A DNA stretch of 64,000 nt from Faecalibacter macacae (lineage in GTDB: Bacteria > Bacteroidota > Bacteroidia > Flavobacteriales > Weeksellaceae), in assembly GCF_003687725.1 (NCBI RefSeq), contig NZ_RDOJ01000002.1:125249-189248 (forward strand). The letters run 5' to 3'. Below, piece by piece: positions 16,359-26,380 of the stretch; the stretch's first letter is position 1, and every line of letters begins with the position of its first letter. The notes under the pieces were generated by a model. It saw only the letters and a program-made list of their open reading frames with translations, had not been told where the DNA came from and did no database searches. Position numbers and translations under genes: made by a program.

Positions 16359-17126
16359 TTATTCAAATTTCAATGAAAAAACAACAGCTCTTGTTTGTAA
16401 CGAATTTAGTGTATTCGAATATCCAATAGTTGTTTCTTTATCTGGAACAAGTTCATTATTAAAGAAAAATAATCCTTTAACTGATGGAGTTAATTTAAAT
16501 CTTTTGAAATAAATTTCGATTCCCATCTCTGCTTGCCAGCTGAAATTATGTGTATTTGTTCTAAAAACACCTAATTCGTTATCATCTTCTTTATCTTCAT
16601 TCGATTGTAAATTATTAACATAAGCTACACCTCCTTGTATATAAGGTTTTGTATTAAACCACCGATCTCCTGAAAAATTCAATAGTAAAGGAATTTCTAA
16701 ATATGTAGATTTCACTTCTCTTTTATGAACATCAGGATCTTGGTTAGATAATACTTCAATATTATTAAATATAAGTGTTCTTTGTGTAAAATGAATGGTT
16801 GGTTCTGTTTTAACAGCTATATAATCATTCATTTTTAATTTACCTATTAAACCAACTGAGAAACCTGGTTTACTTTCTTGGTCTAAATAGACAAGCCCAT
16901 TACTATTAACCCCATCATCTTCAGTAGTACCATTCTGTAAATGATTATTTTGTGCTTTAGGAGAAACTTTATAGGACATAACATTAGTACCTAAAAAATA
17001 TCCGAAAGAGAATTTTTTCTCATCTTGCTCTACACGATTCCATTCTCGCTCGGAATTAGGTCTAAATTGTGCACATACTAAAGTGGTTGTAGATAAGGCT
17101 ATTGCAGTTAGTAAATTCTTTCTCAT
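16359..17126 (-). CDS. porT: PorT family protein, type IX secretion component
   Basis: The product has 255 residues with a signal peptide (ALSTTTLVCAQ) and a small beta-barrel pattern: FSFGYFLGTNVMSYKV, GFSVGLIGKLKMNDYIAVKTEPTIHF and a C-terminal aromatic strand (RAVVFSLKFE). PorT is an outer-membrane protein needed for T9SS. Position 30 bases after ubiE matches the ubiE-porT order I know in flavobacteria. That context, with the barrel pattern, is the main support. A general outer-membrane beta-barrel is the alternative. Confidence 0.78.
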   Translation of the reverse strand: MRKNLLTAIALSTTTLVCAQFRPNSEREWNRVEQDEKKFSFGYFLGTNVMSYKVSPKAQNNHLQNGTTEDDGVNSNGLVYLDQESKPGFSVGLIGKLKMNDYIAVKTEPTIHFTQRTLIFNNIEVLSNQDPDVHKREVKSTYLEIPLLLNFSGDRWFNTKPYIQGGVAYVNNLQSNEDKEDDNELGVFRTNTHNFSWQAEMGIEIYFKRFKLTPSVKGLFFFNNELVPDKETTIGYSNTLNSLQTRAVVFSLKFE

Positions 17127-17155
17127 AGTTAGTGTTCAACGGATTACAAGCAATA

Positions 17156-17890
17156 TTATTTTACACTTTTATAAATACTTGCAATTCCAAATGTAAGTTT
17201 TTTATCGATTGGTTGTGTAAAATTTACATTTTTTAAAATATTTTTCATCTCTTCTCCATGCGGAAATGCAGCAACAGAGTCTGGTAAATATGTATAAGCG
17301 CTCTGATCTTTAGAAATTAATTTCCCAATTGCAGGTAAAATATTTTTTGAATAAAAAGTATATAATTGCTTCATTGGAAAAGAAGTAGGATAAGAAAATT
17401 CTAAAATAATAAATGTCCCACCTGGCTTTAAAATTCTACGAATTTCTGATAAACCTTTTTCTAAATTCTCAAAATTACGTACACCAAAAGAAACTGTAAT
17501 ACAATCGAAAGAGTTATCTTCGAATGGTAAATTTTCAGAATCACCTTGGATCATTGTAACGCGATTGTTCAAACCTTCAGCTTCTACTTTTTTACGACCA
17601 ACTTCTAACATACCAGCTGATAAATCTAAACCAGTAATTTGTGCGTTCGTATTTTTAGCCATCATAATAGCTAAATCTCCAGTACCAGTTGCGATATCTA
17701 AAATAGTTGCTGGTTTTGCAGATTGCACCATTTTAATTACATCTTTTCTCCATTGAATATCGATCCCTCCAGATAAAATTCTGTTTAATAAATCATATTT
17801 CGGAGAAATATTATCAAACATCTGTTCAACTTGTTTTTTCTTTGTTAAATCAGACGCTTCGTATGGAGTAACATTATCGTGTTTTGCCAT
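17156..17890 (-). CDS. ubiE: Demethylmenaquinone methyltransferase
   Basis: The product has 244 residues. UbiE/MenG signatures are [20 protein letters not shown], the SAM site [30 protein letters not shown] and [15 protein letters not shown]. It makes the last step of menaquinone synthesis (menaquinone is the usual quinone in this class). It starts 25 bases after the preceding hypothetical gene and is followed by porT. Confidence 0.95.
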   Translation of the reverse strand: MAKHDNVTPYEASDLTKKKQVEQMFDNISPKYDLLNRILSGGIDIQWRKDVIKMVQSAKPATILDIATGTGDLAIMMAKNTNAQITGLDLSAGMLEVGRKKVEAEGLNNRVTMIQGDSENLPFEDNSFDCITVSFGVRNFENLEKGLSEIRRILKPGGTFIILEFSYPTSFPMKQLYTFYSKNILPAIGKLISKDQSAYTYLPDSVAAFPHGEEMKNILKNVNFTQPIDKKLTFGIASIYKSVK

Positions 17891-17914
17891 TTTTAGTTTT
17901 CTAAATTGTATGTT

Positions 17915-18472
17915 TTATTGGTAATTTTCGAAATAAAACTGTTTAAAATCTTCTTTATTAAATATCTTAGATAAGTCTGTCTTCTTCTCTCCACTTTTCA
18001 AAAATATTCTTGGATAATCTTGATCTAAATTATAATAAAAATCTTCGATATACAATCCTTGCTCTTTCGTGATTAATCCTAAATAAGCTTTATCGTCGAT
18101 TGCTATATTTCTTGACGCAAAAATTGAATCTACATTTTCTCTGTGTCCATAAGGACGTGTAAAAACGTAATAATCTTGACGAATTGGGTTAAATAATCCT
18201 GACGCTCTATGTACTTGGATTACCGTATCAACTTTTTTCCCGTTGATATCATACTTTACCGTATGTTTTCCTTTTTCTAAATCAATTCGTACAAATTGTT
18301 GTGGTGCAATTGTATAATCACTCTCATCAATTTTCAAACTAATTGTTTGATCACTTGGATTATCAATCACATAACCATCAGATTTACTTAAAACAAAATT
18401 ATATACTAATACAATTACACCTAGAATTGCTAGTATCATTAAAAGACCAATTAATGACGGATTCTTTTTCAT
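17915..18472 (-). CDS. Membrane-anchored protein of unknown function
   Basis: The product has 185 residues. One N-terminal membrane helix (about residues 8-28, GLLMILAILGVIVLVYNFVL) is followed by a soluble part. The region YTIAPQQFVRIDLEKGKHTVKYDINGK resembles a small beta-sandwich. No catalytic motif is visible and I do not recognise the family. It leads the ubiE-porT group. The soluble part is predicted to be periplasmic. Confidence 0.7.
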   Translation of the reverse strand: MKKNPSLIGLLMILAILGVIVLVYNFVLSKSDGYVIDNPSDQTISLKIDESDYTIAPQQFVRIDLEKGKHTVKYDINGKKVDTVIQVHRASGLFNPIRQDYYVFTRPYGHRENVDSIFASRNIAIDDKAYLGLITKEQGLYIEDFYYNLDQDYPRIFLKSGEKKTDLSKIFNKEDFKQFYFENYQ

Positions 18473-18549
18473 TCTGCTAAATTACGTTTACTTTGTAAAA
18501 CTCAAAATGAGTTAAGGCATATTTTTATTTTCTATTTTAATGTTTTGTT

Positions 18550-18557
18550 TACCTTTG
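18550..18557 (+). promoter_or_regulatory. Promoter -7 element of the KASIII-like gene
   Basis: TACCTTTG followed by CTC, 28 bases before the ATG at 18586. Confidence 0.5.
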
Positions 18558-18585
18558 CTCAAATATAAGACTTGAATTCATTATT

Positions 18586-19659
18586 ATGATAAATTCTGTA
18601 ATTACTGGTTCAGGACACTATTTACCAAATCGTATCATTAAAAATTCACACTTTCATAATTATGAATTTTTTGACGAAAATGGAGAAAAAATAGAAAAAC
18701 CAGGTCACGAAATAACTCAAAAATTTGAAGATATTACTGAAATTAAAGAACGTCGTTATGTAGAAGACGACTTACTTAATTCAGACATTGCAACATTTGC
18801 CGCTAAAAAAGCAATTGAAGACGCAAGAATTAATCCTGAAGAATTGGATTACATCATTGTAGGTCACAATTTTGGGGATATTGATCCGATTGGAAGACAA
18901 ATTGATATTATGCCTTCAATATCTGCTAAAGTTAAACATAATTTAGGTATCCAAAACTTAAAATGTAAACCTTACGACATGACATTTGGTTGTCCAGGTT
19001 GGGTAGAAAGTTTTATTTTAGGACATCAATTCATACAAGCTAAAATTGCTAAAAAAGTTTTAGTAATAGGTTCTGATACTTTGTCTCGAGCTTCTGATCC
19101 ACACGATCGTTCAGCTATGATTTTTGCAGATGGAGCTGGAGCTGTAGTTTTAGAAGCAAAAGAAGATGAGCATAAGTATGGCGTACTTACCCATGCTACT
19201 TTAAGTTATACTGGTGATGAAATGACATACTTAGTTAACGGTAAATCATTAAATCCTGATTACGAAGGATCAATCAAAAATATTAATATGAAAGGTCGTA
19301 AAGTATACGAATTCGTATTAAAAAATGTACCACCAGCAATTAAAGAATTATTAGACGAAGCCAATTTGGATATTGATGAGATTGATAAAATCTTGTTGCA
19401 CCAAGCTAATGCAAAAATGGATCATGCAATGATTCAGCGTCTATATAAATTATACGGAAAAAAAGCTCCTGAAAATGTAGATCCAATGACTGTTCAGTTT
19501 TTAGGAAATACATCTGTAGCAACCGTTCCTACAATGTTCGATTTGATTGCAAAAGGACAATTACAACCTCATCATTTTAACGCAAATGATAAAATCATCA
19601 TGGCTTCTGTTGGAGCAACGATGAATATCAATGCGGTAATTTACCAATTCGAAAAATAA
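18586..19659 (+). CDS. 3-oxoacyl-ACP synthase III (KASIII/FabH-like) family protein
   Basis: The product has 357 residues. The Cys-His-Asn triad of KASIII enzymes is present: Cys136 in MTFGCPGW, His272 in LLHQAN and Asn308 in [10 protein letters not shown]. It is longer than housekeeping FabH (about 320-335) and lacks the exact FabH motifs, so it may serve specialised acyl chain starts (for example aryl polyene or flexirubin-type products, DarB-like) rather than general fatty acid synthesis. That is inference. aroC follows after 7 bases, which suggests co-transcription. Confidence 0.85.
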   Translation: MINSVITGSGHYLPNRIIKNSHFHNYEFFDENGEKIEKPGHEITQKFEDITEIKERRYVEDDLLNSDIATFAAKKAIEDARINPEELDYIIVGHNFGDIDPIGRQIDIMPSISAKVKHNLGIQNLKCKPYDMTFGCPGWVESFILGHQFIQAKIAKKVLVIGSDTLSRASDPHDRSAMIFADGAGAVVLEAKEDEHKYGVLTHATLSYTGDEMTYLVNGKSLNPDYEGSIKNINMKGRKVYEFVLKNVPPAIKELLDEANLDIDEIDKILLHQANAKMDHAMIQRLYKLYGKKAPENVDPMTVQFLGNTSVATVPTMFDLIAKGQLQPHHFNANDKIIMASVGATMNINAVIYQFEK

Positions 19660-19666
19660 AATAGAT

Positions 19667-20725
19667 TTGAATTCTTTCGGAAGATTATTTAAAATTTCAA
19701 CATTTGGCGAAAGCCACGGAATTGCTATAGGCGGTGTAATTGATGGAGTACCAAGCGGAATTGAATTGGATTTTGAGTGGATACAACAACAATTAGACCG
19801 TAGAAAACCTGGACAGTCGTCAATTGTAACACAACGCAAAGAACCAGATACCGTACAATTTTTATCTGGTATTATGGATGGTTTTACAACAGGAGCTTCT
19901 ATTGGTTTTATTATTCCAAACGACAATCAAAAATCTCACGATTACGATCATATAAAAGGTGTTTACCGTCCTTCACATGCTGATTACACCTATTCTAAAA
20001 AATACGGTGTTCGTGATCATCGTGGTGGTGGACGTACTTCAGCGCGCGAAACTGCCAATTGGGTAGTTGGTGGAGCAGTTGCAAAACATTTTATCCCAGA
20101 AATAAAAATCACTGCTTATGTAAGTGGTGTTGGAGAAATTAAATTAGATAATGATTATTCTATGTACGATTTCTCTAAAATTGAAGAAACTGCTGTTCGT
20201 TGTCCTGATTTGGGAATTGCCGAACAAATGATTGAAAAAATTAAGCAAATTCGTAAAGAAGGAGATACAATTGGTGGTGAAGTAACTTGTGTTATTCAAA
20301 ACGTTCCTGTTGGATTAGGCGAACCTATTTTTGATAAATTACATGCTCGTTTAGGACAAGCAATGTTATCAATCAATGCGGTTAAAGGTTTTGAATACGG
20401 TGAAGGTTTTGCTTCTACCGCAATGAAAGGATCTGAAATGAATGATCAATTCAATCCAGATGGAACAACAAAAACAAATCACTCTGGAGGTATCCAAGGT
20501 GGAGTTTCAAACGGAATGGATATTTATTTTAAAGTCGCTTTTAAACCGGTTGCTACTTTAATGCAAGAGCAAACTACATTAAATAGTGAAGGTGAAATGG
20601 TAGAAATGCACGGAAAAGGTCGTCACGATCCTTGTGTAGTTCCAAGAGCCGTTCCTATCGTGGAAGCTTTAGCTGCAATGACACTTGCAGATATGGTTTT
20701 AATTCAAAGAACAAGAAATATTTAA
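19667..20725 (+). CDS. aroC: Chorismate synthase
   Basis: The product has 352 residues. It removes phosphate from EPSP to make chorismate, using reduced FMN. Motifs are [17 protein letters not shown] at the N-terminus, [29 protein letters not shown] and [17 protein letters not shown]. The start is TTG: a stop lies just upstream in frame and the conserved N-terminus begins at this codon, so there is no ATG option. It begins 7 bases after the KASIII-like gene and ends in a strong terminator. Confidence 0.96.
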   Translation: MNSFGRLFKISTFGESHGIAIGGVIDGVPSGIELDFEWIQQQLDRRKPGQSSIVTQRKEPDTVQFLSGIMDGFTTGASIGFIIPNDNQKSHDYDHIKGVYRPSHADYTYSKKYGVRDHRGGGRTSARETANWVVGGAVAKHFIPEIKITAYVSGVGEIKLDNDYSMYDFSKIEETAVRCPDLGIAEQMIEKIKQIRKEGDTIGGEVTCVIQNVPVGLGEPIFDKLHARLGQAMLSINAVKGFEYGEGFASTAMKGSEMNDQFNPDGTTKTNHSGGIQGGVSNGMDIYFKVAFKPVATLMQEQTTLNSEGEMVEMHGKGRHDPCVVPRAVPIVEALAAMTLADMVLIQRTRNI

Positions 20726-20730
20726 AATAG

Positions 20731-20760
20731 AAAAATCCTGACCGAAAAGTCAGGATTTTT
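20731..20760. terminator. Terminator between aroC and LytTR gene (copy 1 of an identical pair)
   Basis: Arms AAAAATCCTGAC and GTCAGGATTTTT with loop CGAAAA. Symmetric, so it can end both aroC and the convergent response regulator gene. The same 30 bases recur at 23440-23469. Confidence 0.85.
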
Positions 20761-20763
20761 TGA

Positions 20764-21444
20764 TTATAAAAATATCTTTTTAAAATCTTTTCGATAAGTT
20801 TCTCCAATTGGTAAAAGTTGATCAGAAATATAAACTGAATTTCCATCCACAGCATTTATACAATCGGTATTAATTGTATATGAACGGTGAATTCGTTGAA
20901 AATTTTGAGGTAATTTTTCTTCAAAGCTTTTCATTGTTTCAAGCACCAAAATTTTAAATGTTTTTGTATAAATTTTTAAATAATCTTTTAAACCTTCAAT
21001 ATATAAAATATCATCAAAAAATAATTTAACCTGCCTTCCATCCGACTTCACAAAAATATAATTCGATTCAATTGATTTCTTTATCGAAAACAACTCCATA
21101 AATTTTATGACAGATTGATCAAATTTTTCTTTCGAGATTGGTTTCAATAAATAATCAATAACATTATAATTAAAACTTTCTAAAGCATAATCTGGATAAG
21201 CTGTTGTTAATATAAATTTTTGAGTTTGATCTAACACTTTCATTAACTGAATTCCGGTTAAATCTGGCATTTGAATATCTGTAAAAATCAAATCAACTTT
21301 TGTTGATTTTAAAAAATTAATTGCTTCAAAAACTTCTGTTGTCGAAAAAACTAAATCCAAATATTGATTTTCTCTCGCATAGTTTTCCAATAGTTCAACT
21401 GCTAATGGCTCGTCATCTATAATGATACATTTTAATTTATTCAT
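20764..21444 (-). CDS. LytTR-family response regulator
   Basis: The product has 226 residues. Receiver domain (residues 1-120): acidic pocket IIIDDEP, phosphoacceptor Asp56 in IFTDIQMPDLTG, and Lys in LLKPISKEKF. The C-terminal LytTR DNA-binding domain covers about 130-226 (FVKSDGRQVKLFFDDILYIEGLKDYLKIYT, FQRIHRSYTIN). It overlaps its partner kinase gene by 8 bases. The target is unknown. Confidence 0.93.
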   Translation of the reverse strand: MNKLKCIIIDDEPLAVELLENYARENQYLDLVFSTTEVFEAINFLKSTKVDLIFTDIQMPDLTGIQLMKVLDQTQKFILTTAYPDYALESFNYNVIDYLLKPISKEKFDQSVIKFMELFSIKKSIESNYIFVKSDGRQVKLFFDDILYIEGLKDYLKIYTKTFKILVLETMKSFEEKLPQNFQRIHRSYTINTDCINAVDGNSVYISDQLLPIGETYRKDFKKIFL

Positions 21445-22486
21445 ACAAGGGAAATTTTAAATTCACTTCAAAAAAATCGTCATCATTATTAATAATAAAT
21501 TGATAATCATTCTTAAAATAATACGTTAATCGCTTTTTTAAATTATCTAATCCAATTCCGGTTAAGGTATCTTTTTGATACGAATTAATTTTATTTTTTA
21601 CTCGAATATCTATTTGATTATTATTCTGATTTATTTCAATAATAATTGGAAAATCTTGATCTTTAACAACTCCATGTTTCAACGCATTTTCGATTAAAGG
21701 TGAAATTAAAAATGGATATATCAATTGATTTTCATTATCTATTTTTACTAATTTTTCAATAAAAAACTTCTCTCCAAATCTTATTTTTTCTAGCGCTAAA
21801 TATTGCTCAATATATTCTATTTCTTTTCTAATTTCAATCTTAGTTTTATTGGTTTCATATGTTGTAAATCTCATGATCGAACCTAAATTCTCTATCGATT
21901 TTAAAGCTAAATCTGGTTTAAAATTCACTAAACTATAAATATTATTAAGCGTATTAAATAAAAAATGAGGATTGATTTGAGCCTTTAAAAAATTAATTTC
22001 TGCATCCTTTTTTTCTTTTTCTATGATTCGATTAGCTTCTATTGTTTGAATTAAATGAATGACAATCCATAAAAACAACGACGAGAAAACGATAAAACTT
22101 GCAAAATGAAAATTATCTATTACGTAATATAAAAAAGGCGTTGAATCGTAATAATTAACTGAATTAAAGAAAATATTTGTAAGTATTTGTTCTATTAAAT
22201 AACGTACTAAAATGAAAAATGTAAACGATAAAGAAACCGTAATAAAGATATTTTTCCAGGTAATATGTTTGAGAAATTTAGGAACTAAAACAAAATAATT
22301 AAATAAAATCGTTAGTAGCTGAACGATATACATTGTATACACAAACAATGAAAAAGTAGCAAAAAAAGATTTCTTATTACTTAAATTTAATAATCCATTA
22401 CTTATAAAATCAATCAAAAAATAAACCAACCAAAAGGCTATAATTATTAGAATTCCATTTCTTTTGGATAATGAATAATTTTTCAT
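21437..22486 (-). CDS. Sensor histidine kinase, LytS/YehU type
   Basis: The product has 349 residues. Four hydrophobic segments occupy residues 12-140, then a short coiled region and the His_kinase domain with the phosphoacceptor motif LKAQINPHFLFNTLNNIYSL. The ATPase part follows (LISPLIENALKHG as N box; GIGLDNLKKRL as G box). There is no periplasmic sensor domain, so the membrane part probably senses the stimulus. Pairs with the LytTR regulator downstream. Confidence 0.93.
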   Translation of the reverse strand: MKNYSLSKRNGILIIIAFWLVYFLIDFISNGLLNLSNKKSFFATFSLFVYTMYIVQLLTILFNYFVLVPKFLKHITWKNIFITVSLSFTFFILVRYLIEQILTNIFFNSVNYYDSTPFLYYVIDNFHFASFIVFSSLFLWIVIHLIQTIEANRIIEKEKKDAEINFLKAQINPHFLFNTLNNIYSLVNFKPDLALKSIENLGSIMRFTTYETNKTKIEIRKEIEYIEQYLALEKIRFGEKFFIEKLVKIDNENQLIYPFLISPLIENALKHGVVKDQDFPIIIEINQNNNQIDIRVKNKINSYQKDTLTGIGLDNLKKRLTYYFKNDYQFIINNDDDFFEVNLKFPLYE

Positions 22487-22617
22487 TTTAATGTTTTTTG
22501 TAAAATTAAAAGCATTTGTAATCTTTCGTTTACTGATTCGTCGATTATTTAAACCTTTGCGTCGATTAAAATCCTTACAAAATTAATCTTGGCTGAACTT
22601 TGATTAAAATTATAACA

Positions 22618-23505
22618 ATGAAAACAATTTTAATCACATTTTTTACTTTTATAAGTTTAATCGGTTTTGGACAAACAAAATATAATTTCCAAACAAAATT
22701 TGACGATGCTATACCTGTTCTAAATATCGGAACATTTCATATGGGATATACTTCGGATGCTAATAAAACTGAATTTGATGAACATAATTCTGAAAATATC
22801 AAGCAAGTACATGCTTTAGCAAAACAAATTGCTGCATTTAAACCTACAATTATTTTAGTGGAACGTGAACCTTATTACAATAAAAAGTTAGCCACGCAAT
22901 ATCAAAACTACTTAAATAATCCTAAAATTAAATTTGATAATCCTTCTGAAATAGAATTATTAGCTTTTGAAGTTGGTAGATTAAGTGGTACGAAACAAAT
23001 TTACGGAATCGATTATCAGCAAGAATATTTTTACCAAATGCCTGCTGTTTTAAAACAGCAACAAGATTCGATTACTTACAATAAATATTTTGAATTATTT
23101 AATCAGAATCAAAAAGTCAATCAAATTAATGAGGATAAAATGACGGTAAAAGAAATGCTTTATTTTAACAATCAGCCAGAATATTTAGACGCTTTAATCA
23201 ATATAAATGCCGATTTATTAACAACAGTTTCTGTAAATGGATATCCTTTAGGTACAGAACAAGCTTCGAAATACTATAATAGAAATTTGATGATGTTTGC
23301 GAATATGAATAATGTTCCTATTTCTAAAGATGATCGAGTATTTATAATAATGGGCGCTTCTCACACCGCATTTTTTAAAGACTTTTTAAGACGTTCGCCA
23401 AAATTTAAAGAAGTAAATTCCTTAGAATATTTAAAATTAAAAAATCCTGACCGAAAAGTCAGGATTTTTTTATTTTATATTTTAATTTACCAACCTTCAA
23501 AATAA
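22618..23505 (+). CDS. DUF5694 domain protein (TraB/GumN-like), exported
   Basis: With the ATG at 22618 the product has 295 residues and a clear signal peptide (MKTILITFFTFISLIGFGQ). Core motifs resemble DUF5694: VLNIGTFHMGY, PTIILVEREPYYN, IYGIDYQQEY and VFIIMGASHTAFFKDFL. The function is unknown; some relatives are heat-shock or erythromycin-esterase-like. The last 21 codons run through a terminator hairpin, so the natural end was probably near SLEYLK and the stop was lost. The end overlaps the convergent gene by 19 bases. Confidence 0.75.
   Translation: MKTILITFFTFISLIGFGQTKYNFQTKFDDAIPVLNIGTFHMGYTSDANKTEFDEHNSENIKQVHALAKQIAAFKPTIILVEREPYYNKKLATQYQNYLNNPKIKFDNPSEIELLAFEVGRLSGTKQIYGIDYQQEYFYQMPAVLKQQQDSITYNKYFELFNQNQKVNQINEDKMTVKEMLYFNNQPEYLDALININADLLTTVSVNGYPLGTEQASKYYNRNLMMFANMNNVPISKDDRVFIIMGASHTAFFKDFLRRSPKFKEVNSLEYLKLKNPDRKVRIFLFYILIYQPSK
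23440..23469. terminator. Terminator hairpin inside the DUF5694 gene end (copy 2)
   Basis: Base-for-base the same 30-base hairpin as at 20731-20760, followed by seven T residues on the plus strand. It lies within the open frame of the DUF5694 gene and 17 bases past the end of the convergent gene. Confidence 0.8.
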
Positions 23506-24002
23506 CTAATAAAGAATTCAATAACCTTTCCTTCTTTTAATGTTAAAATCAATTGAGTTCTTGCATCATCATCATTTATAGAAAACATACGAGTAGTTTT
23601 ATCTCTAGTTCCATCTTCGTTCCAAGAATTATAAATAGATATACTATTGTTTTTATAAAGATTCAATACCTCATCAAAAGTACTTCCGATTGAAATACCT
23701 GATAAAGTTTTTAGAGTTTTATCTCGAGATCTAATTGAATTAATTACAAAATCATTTAACTCATTTCCACTATCATCATAAGCTTTAAAGAAAAAAACTT
23801 CATAAACAATTCCTTTATACACAAAATTAGATGCTTCTGTAGGATAACCTCCATTTAATTTTAATTGTATGGATTTTCCAACAACTTTTTCTACCTCTGA
23901 TTTTTTCATTCCTAAACGAAATTCATTAATACGTGTTGTAGAAACTTGTGCAAAAATTAATGTTGAAAACAATAGTGCGAAAAGATTGATTATATTTTTC
24001 AT
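23487..24002 (-). CDS. Exported protein of unknown function
   Basis: The product has 171 residues with a signal peptide (MKNIINLFALLFSTLIFAQ). Repeated phrases (LGMKKSEVEKVVGKSIQLK and GISIGSTFDEVLNLYKNNSI) suggest two copies of a small domain seen in lipoproteins of the SmpA/BamE-like type, where G-x-S/T-x-x-E-V recurs. That resemblance is weak. No catalytic residues are visible. Periplasmic. Confidence 0.6.
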   Translation of the reverse strand: MKNIINLFALLFSTLIFAQVSTTRINEFRLGMKKSEVEKVVGKSIQLKLNGGYPTEASNFVYKGIVYEVFFFKAYDDSGNELNDFVINSIRSRDKTLKTLSGISIGSTFDEVLNLYKNNSISIYNSWNEDGTRDKTTRMFSINDDDARTQLILTLKEGKVIEFFISYFEGW

Positions 24003-24049
24003 AGTAATTTGATTTTAACATTTTATACATCAAAATGTAAACCAATCAT

Positions 24050-24997
24050 TTAATTTTGTTTCACAAAATCTATATTACGTAATAATCCAACGTATTTTGT
24101 TCGTTTAACGGGCGATTTTTTAAAAATTTCTCGGAAAACATCTTCTGTAATTTCTTCCCAATCATTTTTTGAAAACTGATTAATGCTTTCATGACCAATA
24201 AAACGTTCCTGCTTTGTTGGCAATGAAAAACGATTCCAAGGACAAACTTCTTGGCAAATATCACAACCAAAAATCCAATCATCAAATTTCCCCTTCATTT
24301 CGGACGGAATCTGATCTTTCAATTCGATTGTAAAATAAGAAATACATTTACTTCCATTCACTACTAGATTTGGTAAAATAGCCTCTGTTGGGCATGCATC
24401 AATACATTTAGTACATTTTCCGCAATGGTCAGTTTCCATTGGGTTATCGTACATTAAATCTAAATCAAGAATTAATTCAGCTAAAAAGAAAAATGATCCT
24501 TTTTGTTTAGATAATGTCAACGAGTTTTTTCCAACCCAACCAATTCCTGCTTTTGTAGCCCAGGCATGTTCCATAATCGGAGCTGAATCAGTAAAAGCAC
24601 GGCCAACGACCTCTCCTATCTCATCTTGAATAAAATCTAAAAGTTCTCTCACTTTTTCTTTTACCACAAAATGATAATCTTCGCCTTGTGCATACATTGC
24701 AACTTTGTAAGAATCTAGATTTCGATTTAAATCTTGGTAATAATTGTACGCTAAAGAAATTACCGATTTTGCACCTTCAACCAACAAACGAGGATCTAAT
24801 CGCATATCAAAATGGTTCGCCATGTAATTCATTTCACCTTGGTAATTATTTTTTAACCAAGATTCTAAGCGAGGCGCTTCTTCTTCTAAAAAATCAGCTT
24901 TGGCAATTCCACAAGAAATAAAACCCAACGCTTCGGCTTTTGCTTTAATGCGTTGGGTTCTTTCTATTTTGATATGTTCTTCTGTTGGAAGATGCAT
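24050..24997 (-). CDS. queG: Epoxyqueuosine reductase
   Basis: The product has 315 residues. It reduces epoxyqueuosine to queuosine in tRNA using cobalamin and two 4Fe-4S clusters. Visible are [16 protein letters not shown], the catalytic Asp137 in [20 protein letters not shown], the ferredoxin motif [12 protein letters not shown] (Cys192-Cys202) and [11 protein letters not shown] (Cys245-Cys252). The C-terminal HEAT-like tail of longer homologues is absent, as in many short QueG. Confidence 0.95.
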   Translation of the reverse strand: MHLPTEEHIKIERTQRIKAKAEALGFISCGIAKADFLEEEAPRLESWLKNNYQGEMNYMANHFDMRLDPRLLVEGAKSVISLAYNYYQDLNRNLDSYKVAMYAQGEDYHFVVKEKVRELLDFIQDEIGEVVGRAFTDSAPIMEHAWATKAGIGWVGKNSLTLSKQKGSFFFLAELILDLDLMYDNPMETDHCGKCTKCIDACPTEAILPNLVVNGSKCISYFTIELKDQIPSEMKGKFDDWIFGCDICQEVCPWNRFSLPTKQERFIGHESINQFSKNDWEEITEDVFREIFKKSPVKRTKYVGLLRNIDFVKQN

Positions 24998-25077
24998 TTT
25001 TTTTATTAATTTGAATTTTTGAGTTTTATTTTCCGACTAATACAATAATATAAAAGGAAAATTCTTCGATAAGTTCA

Positions 25078-25167
25078 GAATAACAACATTTTAGTCATGT
25101 TGAATTCGTTTCAACAGCTCATCATTAGTACAAACTTGATGAGATTCTGAAATAAATTCAAAATGAC
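25078..25167. repeat. Palindromic intergenic repeat (REP-like)
   Basis: Imperfect inverted repeat: GTCAT at 25094-25098 with ATGAC at 25163-25167 and CTCATCA (25118-25124) with TGATGAG (25137-25143), with inner sub-palindromes such as TTGAATTCGTTTCAA. A half-copy like TTCGATAAGTTCAGAATAAC precedes it. The wording resembles repeats I know from intergenic regions of flavobacterial genomes. Non-coding. Confidence 0.65.
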
Positions 25168-25171
25168 AGTT

Positions 25172-25230
<59 letters not shown>

Positions 25231-25234
25231 AAAT

Positions 25235-26272
25235 TTACAAATCAAAAATATCCGTTTGCATTGGATTTTGACCTCGATAATTTATTCCTAAATGTTTATA
25301 TGCTTTTTCTGTTGCTACTCGACCACGAGAAGTACGCATTAAATAACCTTCTTGAATTAAATAAGGTTCATACACTTCTTCTAATGTTCCTCCATTCTCT
25401 CCAACTGCAGTTGCTAAAGTCGTAATACCTACCGGACCACCTTTAAATTTCTCGATAATAGTAGATAAAATTCGATTATCCATTTCATCTAGTCCGTTAT
25501 CGTCAACTTTTAAAGCCTTTAAGCTAAAATCTGCAATATCCTTGGTGATTATTCCATTCCCTTTAATCTGTGCAAAATCTCGTGTACGACGTAATAATGC
25601 ATTTGCAATACGTGGCGTACCACGGCTACGACCTGCAATTTCTATCGCTGCTTCAAAATCAATAGGTGCTCCTAAAATACCTGAAGAACGCTCAACAATT
25701 GAACTTAAAAGTTCAACATTATAATATTCAAAACGGAAATTAATTCCGAAACGAGCTCTTAAAGGCGCAGTTAATAATCCTGATCGAGTTGTGGCTCCAA
25801 TTAAAGTAAAAGGATTTAAACCAATCTGAATTGAACGCGCATTTGGCCCTGAATCAATCATAATATCAATTTTAAAATCCTCCATTGCCGAATATAAATA
25901 CTCTTCAATAACAGGTGACATACGGTGAATCTCGTCAATAAAAAGCACGTCATTTTCCTCTAAGTTAGTTAATAGACCTGCCAAATCACTTGGCTTATCT
26001 AAAACTGGACCCGAAGTAATTTTAATTCCAACACCCAATTCGTTGGCTATAATATTTGCTAAAGTTGTTTTTCCTAAACCTGGAGGTCCATGTAATAACA
26101 CATGATCCAGTGCTTCACCACGTAATTTAGATGCTTTTACAAAAACTTCTAAATTTTCTAAAATATGTCCTTGTCCTGCAAAATCATCAAAACTTTGGGG
26201 ACGAACGGTATTTTCGTGGTTTAAATCATCATCAGGATAAAATTCTTTATCTGGATTTAATAAATCAGACAT
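25235..26272 (-). CDS. ruvB: Holliday junction branch migration helicase RuvB
   Basis: The product has 345 residues. AAA+ motor that drives branch migration with RuvA. Walker [11 protein letters not shown] (residues 61-70), Walker B FIDEIHR (111-117), sensor [19 protein letters not shown], and the C-terminal winged helix with [15 protein letters not shown] and FEYY/PRG motifs ([11 protein letters not shown]). The upstream promoter is unclear; it is divergent from hemH. Confidence 0.98.
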   Translation of the reverse strand: MSDLLNPDKEFYPDDDLNHENTVRPQSFDDFAGQGHILENLEVFVKASKLRGEALDHVLLHGPPGLGKTTLANIIANELGVGIKITSGPVLDKPSDLAGLLTNLEENDVLFIDEIHRMSPVIEEYLYSAMEDFKIDIMIDSGPNARSIQIGLNPFTLIGATTRSGLLTAPLRARFGINFRFEYYNVELLSSIVERSSGILGAPIDFEAAIEIAGRSRGTPRIANALLRRTRDFAQIKGNGIITKDIADFSLKALKVDDNGLDEMDNRILSTIIEKFKGGPVGITTLATAVGENGGTLEEVYEPYLIQEGYLMRTSRGRVATEKAYKHLGINYRGQNPMQTDIFDL

Positions 26273-26380
26273 AAATAATGATATAAATTATAATGATAAC
26301 CTTTTTCGATAGAATTTAATTATTCCTTCGTAATTTTACATCTACAAAGAACGCAATATTTTTTTAGATAAAAATAAATT

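Noticed and set aside
19561-19926. 121-codon open frame antisense to the KASIII-like and aroC genes
   Set aside because: Covers conserved motifs of both genes on the other strand; no independent support.
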